This document shows, one piece after another, positions 6,313 through 12,003 of a DNA stretch of 12,003 nt. Position numbers and translations under genes: made by a program. This DNA comes from an uncultured Mycoplasmatota bacterium (lineage in GTDB: Bacteria; Bacillota_I; Bacilli_A; RF39; UBA660). The stretch's first letter is position 1. Each line of letters starts with the position of its first letter. The stretch covers positions 1-12,003 of the forward strand of contig CANSDD010000052.1 of the NCBI GenBank assembly GCA_947645535.1. Direction: 5' to 3'. A model generated the notes under the pieces. The model saw only the letters and a program-made list of their open reading frames with translations. It did no database searches and was not told the origin of the DNA.

Positions 6313-6347
6313 AAAAAAAGAAAAAAGAATAGCTAAAATTCTTTTTC
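6313..6347 (-). terminator. Terminator after hsp20
   Basis: In the leftward transcript AAAAAGAAT (6346-6338) pairs with ATTCTTTTT (6330-6322) around a 7-nt loop, and the run continues as TCTTTTTTT. The stem is AT-rich but the poly-T tail is long. It ends the clpC-hsp20 transcript about 40 bp past the hsp20 stop. Confidence 0.65.
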
Positions 6348-6387
6348 TATGATATATTTTTGGAAATTTATGTTATAAACGACAGTA

Positions 6388-6774
6388 TTATTCAATTACA
6401 ATCTGTCTTTTATTTTCTGTATTTTCATCTTTTTTCTCAATACGCACAGTTAAAATACCATTCTCATAATTCGCTTTTATTGAGTCCTCTTTGATATCTC
6501 CTATATAAAACATTCTTTGCATTTCACTAGATACTCTCTCTTTTCTAATATATTCCAACTCCTCTTCATATTCAGTATTTTCTCTTGCTGTTACTGTCAA
6601 ATAGCCATTCTCATACCCTACTTCTAAATCTTCCTTTTTAAATCCTGGAACTTCTATTTTTAAGTAGTATGCATCTTCTTTTTCATAAATATCCGTTCTT
6701 AAATAATTAGTATTACTTTTTTCAAATAAATCTAATCCATTTCTAAAAAGACTACCTCCTAATGAATAATTCAT
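6388..6774 (-). CDS. Hsp20/alpha-crystallin family small heat-shock protein
   Basis: An ATP-independent holdase that binds unfolding proteins and keeps them ready for ATP-driven chaperones. The 128-residue product has a short N-terminal arm, an alpha-crystallin domain at about 24-114 and a C-terminal tail ending IVIE, the I-x-I anchor used for oligomer assembly. The signature A-x-x-x-N-G-I-L is at 101-108, and the VPGFKKEDLEV strand region is at 42-52. The length is near the short end for bacterial members. AAGGA lies seven bases before the ATG. The gene starts 14 bp after clpC and its ribosome site abuts the clpC stop, so the two are probably co-transcribed and co-regulated by stress. Confidence 0.93.
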   Translation of the reverse strand: MNYSLGGSLFRNGLDLFEKSNTNYLRTDIYEKEDAYYLKIEVPGFKKEDLEVGYENGYLTVTARENTEYEEELEYIRKERVSSEMQRMFYIGDIKEDSIKANYENGILTVRIEKKDENTENKRQIVIE

Positions 6775-6788
6775 ATAATCTTCCTTTC

Positions 6789-9116
6789 TTAAATTTTTGT
6801 TTGTAAATGACTAAGTTCTGAAATATAAATATTACTTTTATTCGTAAGTGCTTCTTCTATAATGTTAGCTTCAATATTCTCCTTTATTATTTTTTCTAGT
6901 CTTCTTGCTCCATATTCTTCATAATCACTCATATTTACAATATCTTCTATAATTGTCTTTTTAAAACTTATTTGATAACCTTTTCTTTTATATCGCTTTT
7001 GAAGTGATGTTAATTTATTTTGTGTCAGTTCTACAATATTTTCTTTTGTTAATTGATGAAAAATTGTTACTTCATCTATACGATTAATGAATGGTACACT
7101 AAAGTGTTCCTTTAACTTCGAAAAAACAGTATCTTCTTTTGGAGATTTAAATCCTACGTGAATCTCTTCAAAACCAACATTGGAAGTCATTACAATCGTT
7201 ACATTACCAAAATGTACTGTTACACCCTTTGCATTTTTAATTTTTCCTTCATCTAATATCTGAAAAAATAAATTTAATACCGCTGGGTGAGCTCTTTCTA
7301 TTTCATCTAAAATTAAAACAGAATAAGGTTTATTTCTAACTTCTTCTAATATATTTTTTTGATCATCATAACCTACATAACCAGGAGGAGCTCCAACTAA
7401 TTTACTAACTGAATGTGCTTCTGCATATTCACTCATATCTAATTTAATGACATTGTCACTACCAACTAATTCTGTTCCAAATAGTTTAGCCAAAGCTGTT
7501 TTCCCTACTCCAGATGGTCCTACAAATAATAATGAAGCTCCTTTTTCTTCTTCTTTAAATCCTAATTTTAATCTTTTTGCTAAAGCAACAACTTTATGTA
7601 CAGCTTCTTCTTGACCAATAATTTGATTTCTGATATGAATTTCTAATTCTTCTATTGCTTTTTTATTTTCTTTCAAAAGTTCATATACTGGAACTTTGGT
7701 TTTGATATGAATTACTTCTGCAATATCTTCTTTGGTGACTGCCTTAATATGCTTATTTTTTAAAAGCTCTAATTCTAATTCATTGATTTTATTCATGAAA
7801 ATATTTTCTTTTTCTTTCCATTTTGAGGCTTCTTTGAATTCATTATTTACAATGGCTTCATTTTTTTCTTTGATGGTATATTGGAGATTTTTATTTAATT
7901 CATGATATTTTTTTAATTCTTTACTTTCTTTTAAACTTACTTTCGCACATACTTCATCTAATATATCAATCGCTTTATCTGGTTGATTTCTGTTATGAAC
8001 ATACTTTTCACTAAGTGATATAATCAAATCTATCATAGATTCACTAATTTTTACTAAATGATATTGTTCATAGATTCCTTTTAATTTCATTAAAATATTT
8101 TTTACAACTTTAGCATCAGGTATTTCAATATTGATACTTTGAAAACGTCTATCCAAAGCACCATCAGCTTCTATGTATTTTTTATATTCTTCTGTTGTTG
8201 TAGCCCCTATACATCTTAACTTTCCACGTGCTAAAGCTGGCTTAAAAATATTAGAAGCATCTATTGCACCTTCTGCTCCTCCAGCACCTACTAATGTATG
8301 AATTTCATCAATAAATAAAATAATATCCTCATTATTTTCAATTTCAGATAAAATTTTTCTAACTCTTTCTTCAAATTCTCCACGATATTTAGTTCCAGCC
8401 ACCATTGTAGCCATATCTAAGCTAATAATTCTTTTATTTTTTAAAAAGGCAGGAACCTCTCCATTTACAATTCGTCTACTAAGTTCTTCCACAATAGCTG
8501 TTTTTCCTACTCCTGCTGGTCCTATTAAAAGCGGATTATTCTTAGTACGTCTCGATAGTATTTCTAAAACTCGTTTTATTTCGTTTTCTCTGCCAACTGC
8601 TGGATCTAAAGTACCATTTAATGCTTCTGATGTTAAGTCTATTCCAAATTCATCTAATAGCATTTTCTTACTTTTCTTATGTTTTGCTCCTGTTGTAAAT
8701 TTATAGGCAAATTCATTATAAAGTTCATCTATATCAATATTAAGTCCAAGCAAAATACGTACTGCTACCCCTTCTCCCTCTTCTAGAAGACTAGCAAATA
8801 AATGCTCTATTGTTACAATTCCATTATTATTTTCTTTACTATCAATAATAGCATTTTCCATAACCCTTTTAAGAAGAGGAGTATATAAAAACCAATTACT
8901 AGGATGTTCTCCTACTCCTACAATTTCAATAAGCTCATTTTTAAATATTTCATAATTTAAACTATAATTTTTTAATTTTTTTGCTATTGCATTATCATCT
9001 TTTAATATAGCAAGTAATAAATGCTCACTTCCTACATAAGGATGACATAAATTTTTCATTTCACTTTTTGCATTAATCAAAATTTGCCTAGCTTCTTCTG
9101 TAAAATTTCCAAACAC
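6789..9116 (-). CDS. clpC: ATP-dependent Clp protease ATP-binding subunit ClpC
   Basis: An AAA+ unfoldase that feeds substrates to ClpP or refolds aggregates. Domains of the 775-residue product in order: N-terminal Clp repeat domain (1-140); first AAA+ module with Walker A GPAGVGKT (199-206), pore loop KYRG (243-246), Walker B LFIDE (267-271) and arginines at 323-324; a short UVR-like middle segment (about 415-450) typical of ClpC rather than the long ClpB coiled coil; and a second module with GPSGVGKT (533-540), pore loop GYVGYDD (579-585), LILDE (601-605), NRID (678-681) and GARRLE (736-741). V654-G655-F656 is a plausible ClpP-docking loop. The start is GTG, with GGGAG seven bases upstream. 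The usual ctsR-mcsA-mcsB genes are absent; the neighbour is hsp20. Confidence 0.93.
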   Translation of the reverse strand: MFGNFTEEARQILINAKSEMKNLCHPYVGSEHLLLAILKDDNAIAKKLKNYSLNYEIFKNELIEIVGVGEHPSNWFLYTPLLKRVMENAIIDSKENNNGIVTIEHLFASLLEEGEGVAVRILLGLNIDIDELYNEFAYKFTTGAKHKKSKKMLLDEFGIDLTSEALNGTLDPAVGRENEIKRVLEILSRRTKNNPLLIGPAGVGKTAIVEELSRRIVNGEVPAFLKNKRIISLDMATMVAGTKYRGEFEERVRKILSEIENNEDIILFIDEIHTLVGAGGAEGAIDASNIFKPALARGKLRCIGATTTEEYKKYIEADGALDRRFQSINIEIPDAKVVKNILMKLKGIYEQYHLVKISESMIDLIISLSEKYVHNRNQPDKAIDILDEVCAKVSLKESKELKKYHELNKNLQYTIKEKNEAIVNNEFKEASKWKEKENIFMNKINELELELLKNKHIKAVTKEDIAEVIHIKTKVPVYELLKENKKAIEELEIHIRNQIIGQEEAVHKVVALAKRLKLGFKEEEKGASLLFVGPSGVGKTALAKLFGTELVGSDNVIKLDMSEYAEAHSVSKLVGAPPGYVGYDDQKNILEEVRNKPYSVLILDEIERAHPAVLNLFFQILDEGKIKNAKGVTVHFGNVTIVMTSNVGFEEIHVGFKSPKEDTVFSKLKEHFSVPFINRIDEVTIFHQLTKENIVELTQNKLTSLQKRYKRKGYQISFKKTIIEDIVNMSDYEEYGARRLEKIIKENIEANIIEEALTNKSNIYISELSHLQTKI

Positions 9117-9134
9117 AAAATATCTCCCATTCCT

Positions 9135-9163
9135 TTCATATTCTATGTTTATATTGTTGTCAA
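9135..9163 (-). promoter_or_regulatory. Promoter of clpC-hsp20
   Basis: Read leftward: perfect -35 TTGACA (9158-9163), a 17-bp spacer and -10 TATGAA (9135-9140, 4 of 6). It lies between the Cse60-like gene and clpC, so clpC need not depend on the upstream gene. The weak -10 box and the inverted repeat over the -35 box fit a regulated promoter. Confidence 0.6.
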
Positions 9164-9167
9164 TATA
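9150..9167. promoter_or_regulatory. Inverted repeat over the clpC -35 box, candidate operator
   Basis: TATATTG (9150-9156) and CAATATA (9161-9167) form a perfect 7-bp inverted repeat with a 4-bp spacer, covering the whole -35 hexamer. It does not match the CtsR heptad direct repeats or the CIRCE element. Occupancy would block RNA polymerase. It could also be chance symmetry in AT-rich DNA. Confidence 0.4.
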
Positions 9168-9184
9168 TTTCTATTTTAAACATT

Positions 9185-9358
9185 TTATGATCTATAAATA
9201 ATCATAGCTGAAAAACAATATACTTGTTCTTCTCCAAATACACTTGCTGAAACATCAAATTTAATGTCAACAATTTCCCCATCACAATCTTCTAAAAATT
9301 CATTCATTGCTTTCTCTAAATCTTTTTCATGACTTTCATCAAAAACTTTTACTTTCAT
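9185..9358 (-). CDS. Cse60-like small protein
   Basis: A 57-codon frame with clear protein character: MKVKVFDESHEKDLEKAMNE, an acidic stretch, IVDIKFDVSAS, then QVYCFSAMIIYRS. The KVFDE..H..DLE opening and the CFSAM-I-IY ending resemble the short Cse60/YteV-type family, described in Bacillus as sporulation-associated and also found in non-sporulating relatives. I name it from pattern memory. The biochemical role is not known to me. The protein is small, cytoplasmic and has no membrane segment. The ribosome site is unusual: the only candidate, GGTG, lies two bases before the ATG. The gene stands alone between a terminator (9438-9462) and the clpC promoter. A clear promoter for it is not visible. 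Confidence 0.7.
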   Translation of the reverse strand: MKVKVFDESHEKDLEKAMNEFLEDCDGEIVDIKFDVSASVFGEEQVYCFSAMIIYRS

Positions 9359-9437
9359 ATCATCACCATAAATAGTTTAAAATAATGTGTGTGATAAAAA
9401 TGTCGGATTGAATAATTTACTATTTTTTTTAAACGAC

Positions 9438-9462
9438 AAAAAAAATCACATCATAGTGTGAC
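9438..9462 (-). terminator. Terminator after the 183-residue gene
   Basis: Read leftward, GTCACA (9462-9457) pairs with TGTGAT (9451-9446 region, core TCACA/TGTGA) around a short loop, followed by eight T residues (9445-9438). It lies 12 bp past the stop at 9474. Confidence 0.75.
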
Positions 9463-9473
9463 TTTAAAATATA

Positions 9474-10025
9474 TTATTTTTTTACCTTTACAAATTGTTT
9501 ATCTAGCAATTTACCAGTACTAGATAACATAGTAATTTTCTCAAATGGTCCTTTTCCTTCTCTTTGAATAAAATTTTCTAATGCTTCTATCTGTCTTTCA
9601 TAGTCAGCTCCAAGTGTGTTAATACTAATAGCATCTGGATTGGCATTAAAAGAATCGTGCCATATGTCTACCACTCCTATTGAATCTTGAATCTTTCTTA
9701 AATAATCAATTACCTTTTTCCAACTTCTTTCTGGATTTTTTACTGCTGATGCAATTTGAAGAGCAAACAAATCTACTGCTTGATCATAATAATTAACCCA
9801 TGCTACATCTTTTAACTCACTAAGCATAGCAAATTTTTTTCCTTCTTCAATAGCTTTATCATAATCTTTTTCTACAACTGCAATAGAGTCTTTCATCATG
9901 TCTCCACTACCATATAGACCAGTAATAACACTAATTTTTAGTGCTTTTGTTATATAATTTTTCATCAACGTTAAAGATTTTTTTTCTTCAAAAATAAACG
10001 CATTTTTAAACTTTACTTTACTCAT
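9474..10025 (-). CDS. Soluble protein of unknown function, monocistronic
   Basis: I do not recognise this 183-residue protein. It has no signal peptide or membrane helix. It is mixed alpha/beta with amphipathic helices (YDKAIEEGKKFAMLSELKDV, DQAVDLFALQIASAV, RSWKKVIDYLRKIQDSI, YERQIEALENFIQ). Tryptophans are at 76, 102 and 122, with D120-IWHD124 as a compact polar-aromatic motif, but no known catalytic signature is apparent. Expression signals are strong: TTGAAT, 17 bp, TATAAT, then AGGAGG nine bases before the ATG. A clean terminator follows, so it forms its own transcription unit between tsf and the Cse60-like gene. The strong signals suggest an abundant housekeeping or lineage-specific protein. 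Confidence 0.8.
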   Translation of the reverse strand: MSKVKFKNAFIFEEKKSLTLMKNYITKALKISVITGLYGSGDMMKDSIAVVEKDYDKAIEEGKKFAMLSELKDVAWVNYYDQAVDLFALQIASAVKNPERSWKKVIDYLRKIQDSIGVVDIWHDSFNANPDAISINTLGADYERQIEALENFIQREGKGPFEKITMLSSTGKLLDKQFVKVKK

Positions 10026-10031
10026 TTTTAT

Positions 10032-10038
10032 ATTCCTC
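10032..10038 (-). promoter_or_regulatory. Strong ribosome-binding site of the 183-residue gene
   Basis: Read leftward, AGGAGGA lies about nine bases before the ATG at 10023-10025. It is the closest match to the full anti-16S complement in the window. Confidence 0.75.
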
Positions 10039-10049
10039 CTGATAACTTT

Positions 10050-10078
10050 ATTATAGCAAAAAATAATACCAAATTCAA
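10050..10078 (-). promoter_or_regulatory. Promoter of the 183-residue gene
   Basis: Read leftward: TTGAAT (10073-10078), a 17-bp spacer and a perfect TATAAT (10050-10055). It starts directly after the tsf terminator, with its -35 box two bases from the terminator's T-run. Confidence 0.8.
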
Positions 10079-10079
10079 T

Positions 10080-10108
10080 AAAAAAACTAATGATTTCTCA
10101 CTAGTTTT
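10080..10108 (-). terminator. Terminator of the rpsB-tsf operon
   Basis: Read leftward, AAAACTAGTGA (10108-10098) pairs with TCATTAGTTTT (10093-10083) with one G-U pair around a GAAA tetraloop, then T-run 10086-10080. The tsf stop codon (TAG, 10101-10103) lies inside the first arm, so a terminating ribosome could cover it. Confidence 0.85.
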
Positions 10109-10976
10109 GACCCATTTGTTTCGCTACTTCTTCAGCAAAGTTTTCTTCTCTTTTTTCCATGCCTTCGCCTACCTCAAAACGCACCATTTTTAAGATTTCG
10201 CCACCATTATTTTTAACAAATGTACCAACACTGATATCTCCATCTTTTACAAATGGCTGTTCTTCTAAACAAATTTCTTTATAGAATTTTTGAATTCTTC
10301 CAGCTACCATTTTTTCAGCTATTTCTGCTGGTTTTCCTTCATTGATTGCTTGTTCTTTTAATACTGTTTTTTCTTTTTCTAATTCTTCGGCAGGAACTTC
10401 GCTTGCTTTAATATAAGATGGTCTCATAGCTGCAGCATGCATTGCTACATCTTTTGCAACTTCCTCATTTACATTACTAATAACAGTAAGTACTGCGATT
10501 TTACCACCCATATGAATGTAAGAACCGAATGATTCATTATCATTTTTTACAACTTTTTCAAATCTTCTTAAACTTAATTTTTCTCCGATTTTAGCTGTTT
10601 TAGCAATAATTAAATCAGTAACCGTTCCTTCTTCAGTTTTTAATTCTAATACTTCTTCTACAGTAGTTGCATTACTTTTAATAATCGCTTTTAAAATAGA
10701 ATCAACCATATTTTGAAATTCTTCATTTTTAGCAACAAAATCTGTTTCTGAATTTACTTCTACGACTACAGCATTATTTCCTTCAATTAAAATCGCTGCA
10801 AGCCCTTCAGCAGCAATACGATCTGCTTTTTTAGCTGCTTTTGAAATTCCCTTTTCTCTTAACCAATCAATAGAAGCATTTAAATCTCCATTATTTGCTT
10901 CTAATGCTTTTTTACAGTCAAGCATTCCTGCTCCTGTTTTTTCTCTTAGCTCTTTTACTAAACTTGCACTTATCAT
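10101..10976 (-). CDS. tsf: Elongation factor Ts
   Basis: EF-Ts is the guanine-nucleotide exchange factor that recycles EF-Tu-GDP during translation elongation. The 291-residue product has the N-terminal UBA-like domain (LVKELREKTGAGMLDCKKAL, 6-25), the signature TDFVAKN (78-84) that contacts EF-Tu, and the dimerisation core, including HMGGKIAVL and MHAAAMRPSYI. The length matches Bacillota homologues. The frame stays open upstream to 11024, but I chose the ATG at 10974-10976 because AAGGAGAG lies five bases before it and the family begins there. The extra 16 codons would run through the rpsB-tsf intergenic hairpin. It is the second gene of the rpsB operon. Confidence 0.97.
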   Translation of the reverse strand: MISASLVKELREKTGAGMLDCKKALEANNGDLNASIDWLREKGISKAAKKADRIAAEGLAAILIEGNNAVVVEVNSETDFVAKNEEFQNMVDSILKAIIKSNATTVEEVLELKTEEGTVTDLIIAKTAKIGEKLSLRRFEKVVKNDNESFGSYIHMGGKIAVLTVISNVNEEVAKDVAMHAAAMRPSYIKASEVPAEELEKEKTVLKEQAINEGKPAEIAEKMVAGRIQKFYKEICLEEQPFVKDGDISVGTFVKNNGGEILKMVRFEVGEGMEKREENFAEEVAKQMGQN

Positions 10977-10994
10977 AATATCTCTCCTTTTTAT

Positions 10995-11025
10995 AAAAAA
11001 GATAGTTTCTATACTAGAAACCATC
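10995..11025 (-). terminator. Terminator-like hairpin between rpsB and tsf
   Basis: Read leftward, GATGGTTTCT (11025-11016) pairs with AGAAACTATC (11010-11001) with one G-U pair around a 5-nt loop, followed by six T residues. I see no good promoter between the hairpin and tsf, so tsf probably depends on partial read-through. The hairpin would then set the S2:EF-Ts ratio. Confidence 0.7.
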
Positions 11026-11034
11026 TCTAAAGTT

Positions 11035-12003
11035 TTATTTTAAAGCATCAAGTAATTCTGCTTTTTTCATTGTAGAATAACCTTTAACGTCTTTATCTTT
11101 TGCCATTTCACGAAGTTCTGCTACAGTAAGATTTTCTAAATCATTTGATTTAGTAGCTTTTTCTTCTCTTACTTCTTCTTTCACATTTTCTTCTTTTTTA
11201 GATTCTACTTTTTCTGATGGTTTATGATTATTTTTATCAAAAGACCTACGTCCTTCTTTTCCGTCTCTTGAACGGTTATTATTTCCTTCAAATCTTCTTG
11301 GTTCTCTTCTCTTTACAGTTTCTAAAGCTCTTTGCATAATATCACTATCATCACTCTTGTGTTTTTCATCAATTGTTACATAATCAACTAATTTCCCACC
11401 ATTTGCTTCTACAATTGCATTTGCCATAACACCAATAATTAGTTTTACTGCGCGAATTGCATCATCATTTCCTGGAATTACATAATCTACCATATCTGGA
11501 TCACAATTCGTATCTACAATTCCAAATACAGGAATATTTAATTTTCTAGCTTCTTTAATAGCAATATCCTCTTTTGATGGGTCTACAATAAACATAGCAC
11601 TAGGTAATTTATGCATTTCTCTAATACCACATAATAGTTTATTTAATTTGTCATATTCTTTTCTAAGACCAATTACTTCTTTCTTTGGTAGTAAATCAAA
11701 AGTACCATCTTTTTCCATTTTTTCAATATCTTCTAATCTTTTAACTCTTCTCCTAATTGTTTTGAAGTTTGTTAAAGTACCACCAAGCCATCTTTCTGTT
11801 ACATAATAAGAATCAGAACGTATTGCTTCTTCTTTTGTAGCTTCACTAGCTTGTTTTCTAGTTCCTACAAATAAAACTTTCCCACCATTTTCAGCAATTT
11901 GTTTTAAGGCTGCATATGCTTCTTCAATTTTTTTTGCTGTTTTTTGTAAATCGATAATATAAATATCATCTCTTGAAGTAAAAATATACTCTTTCATTTT
12001 TGG
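11035..12003 (-). CDS. rpsB: 30S ribosomal protein S2 (5' end cut by the window), with a C-terminal extension
   Basis: S2 is a small-subunit protein bound late at the head-platform junction. The frame runs off the right edge, reading P-K-M-K-E-Y-I-F. Family members have about 25 more residues, including the conserved GVHFGH region, so the ATG at 11997 is internal, not the start. Family hallmarks visible are IYIIDLQKT, VLFVGTRKQA, ERWLGGTLTNF, PSAMFIVDP and IPVFGIVDTNCDPD. The S2 core ends near GGKLVDY (residue 206 from the internal Met). About 115 further residues follow: a charged, low-complexity R/N/E/K linker (210-285) and a compact end, LENLTVAELREMAK to the terminal Lys (287-320), resembling a Rho N-terminal/SAP-like helix-extended-loop-helix. 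Such folds bind nucleic acid in other proteins. Confidence 0.96.
   Translation of the reverse strand, partial: PKMKEYIFTSRDDIYIIDLQKTAKKIEEAYAALKQIAENGGKVLFVGTRKQASEATKEEAIRSDSYYVTERWLGGTLTNFKTIRRRVKRLEDIEKMEKDGTFDLLPKKEVIGLRKEYDKLNKLLCGIREMHKLPSAMFIVDPSKEDIAIKEARKLNIPVFGIVDTNCDPDMVDYVIPGNDDAIRAVKLIIGVMANAIVEANGGKLVDYVTIDEKHKSDDSDIMQRALETVKRREPRRFEGNNNRSRDGKEGRRSFDKNNHKPSEKVESKKEENVKEEVREEKATKSNDLENLTVAELREMAKDKDVKGYSTMKKAELLDALK

Noticed and set aside
6092..6352. Rightward 86-codon open frame
   Set aside because: Antisense to the 181-residue gene and running into the hsp20 terminator; no ribosome site.
9117..9184. CtsR box or CIRCE element for clpC
   Set aside because: I found neither tandem GTCAAA-type heptads nor the TTAGCACTC/GAGTGCTAA palindrome in the leader.
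10977..11024. Longer tsf start at 11024 adding 16 residues
   Set aside because: The extra codons cross the intergenic hairpin, have no homology to EF-Ts, and the ATG at 10976 has a strong ribosome site.
11995..11997. ATG at 11997 as the start of rpsB
   Set aside because: The frame continues to the window edge as P-K before this Met, matching the conserved N-PKMKEYIF of S2, so the true start lies beyond 12003.
1..12003. CRISPR array, prophage, toxin-antitoxin or defence system
   Set aside because: No spaced direct repeats, phage structural genes or recognisable defence families were seen; most genes are core functions or isolated unknowns.

Overview
The window is AT-rich bacterial chromosome from a low-GC Gram-positive (Bacillota). 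The evidence is an LTA-synthase-type sulfatase, a ClpC-type unfoldase, strong GGAGG-like ribosome sites, consensus sigma-A promoters, and intrinsic terminators with U-runs. TGA is used as a stop (gene ending at 5742) and Trp is TGG, so code 4 mycoplasmas are unlikely. The best guess is a Bacilli/Erysipelotrichia- or RF39-like lineage; this placement is inference.

Layout. Positions 1-300 hold a rightward terminator for a gene lying off the left edge, then a leftward tRNA-Cys/tRNA-Gly pair with its own promoter and terminator. Positions 300-1000 contain no intact gene. They hold a decayed leftward IS3-family transposase fragment with its right-end repeat. The only intact rightward gene is a metallophosphoesterase (1061-1930), which shares a bidirectional terminator with the leftward genes that follow.

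All other genes read leftward. In transcription order from the right edge they are: rpsB (5' end cut off by the window, long C-terminal extension), an intergenic terminator-like hairpin, and tsf; a monocistronic gene of unknown function (9474-10025); a 57-residue Cse60-like gene (9185-9358); clpC followed by a coupled hsp20; a two-gene unit of unknown proteins (5742-6287 and 5457-5729); an LTA-synthase-like sulfatase with a coupled single-pass membrane protein; and a membrane-anchored protein with an InlB-type repeat.

Themes: translation (tRNAs, S2, EF-Ts), protein quality control (ClpC, Hsp20), and envelope biogenesis or surface (sulfatase, coupled membrane protein, anchored repeat protein). 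The region looks mostly like ordinary chromosome. I see no CRISPR array, prophage or recognisable defence system. The points most worth a second look are the S2 C-terminal extension, the Cse60-like small gene, a zincin-shaped protein that lacks its histidines, a serine at the expected catalytic threonine of the sulfatase, an inverted repeat over the clpC -35 box, and a possible frameshift in the anchored repeat protein.
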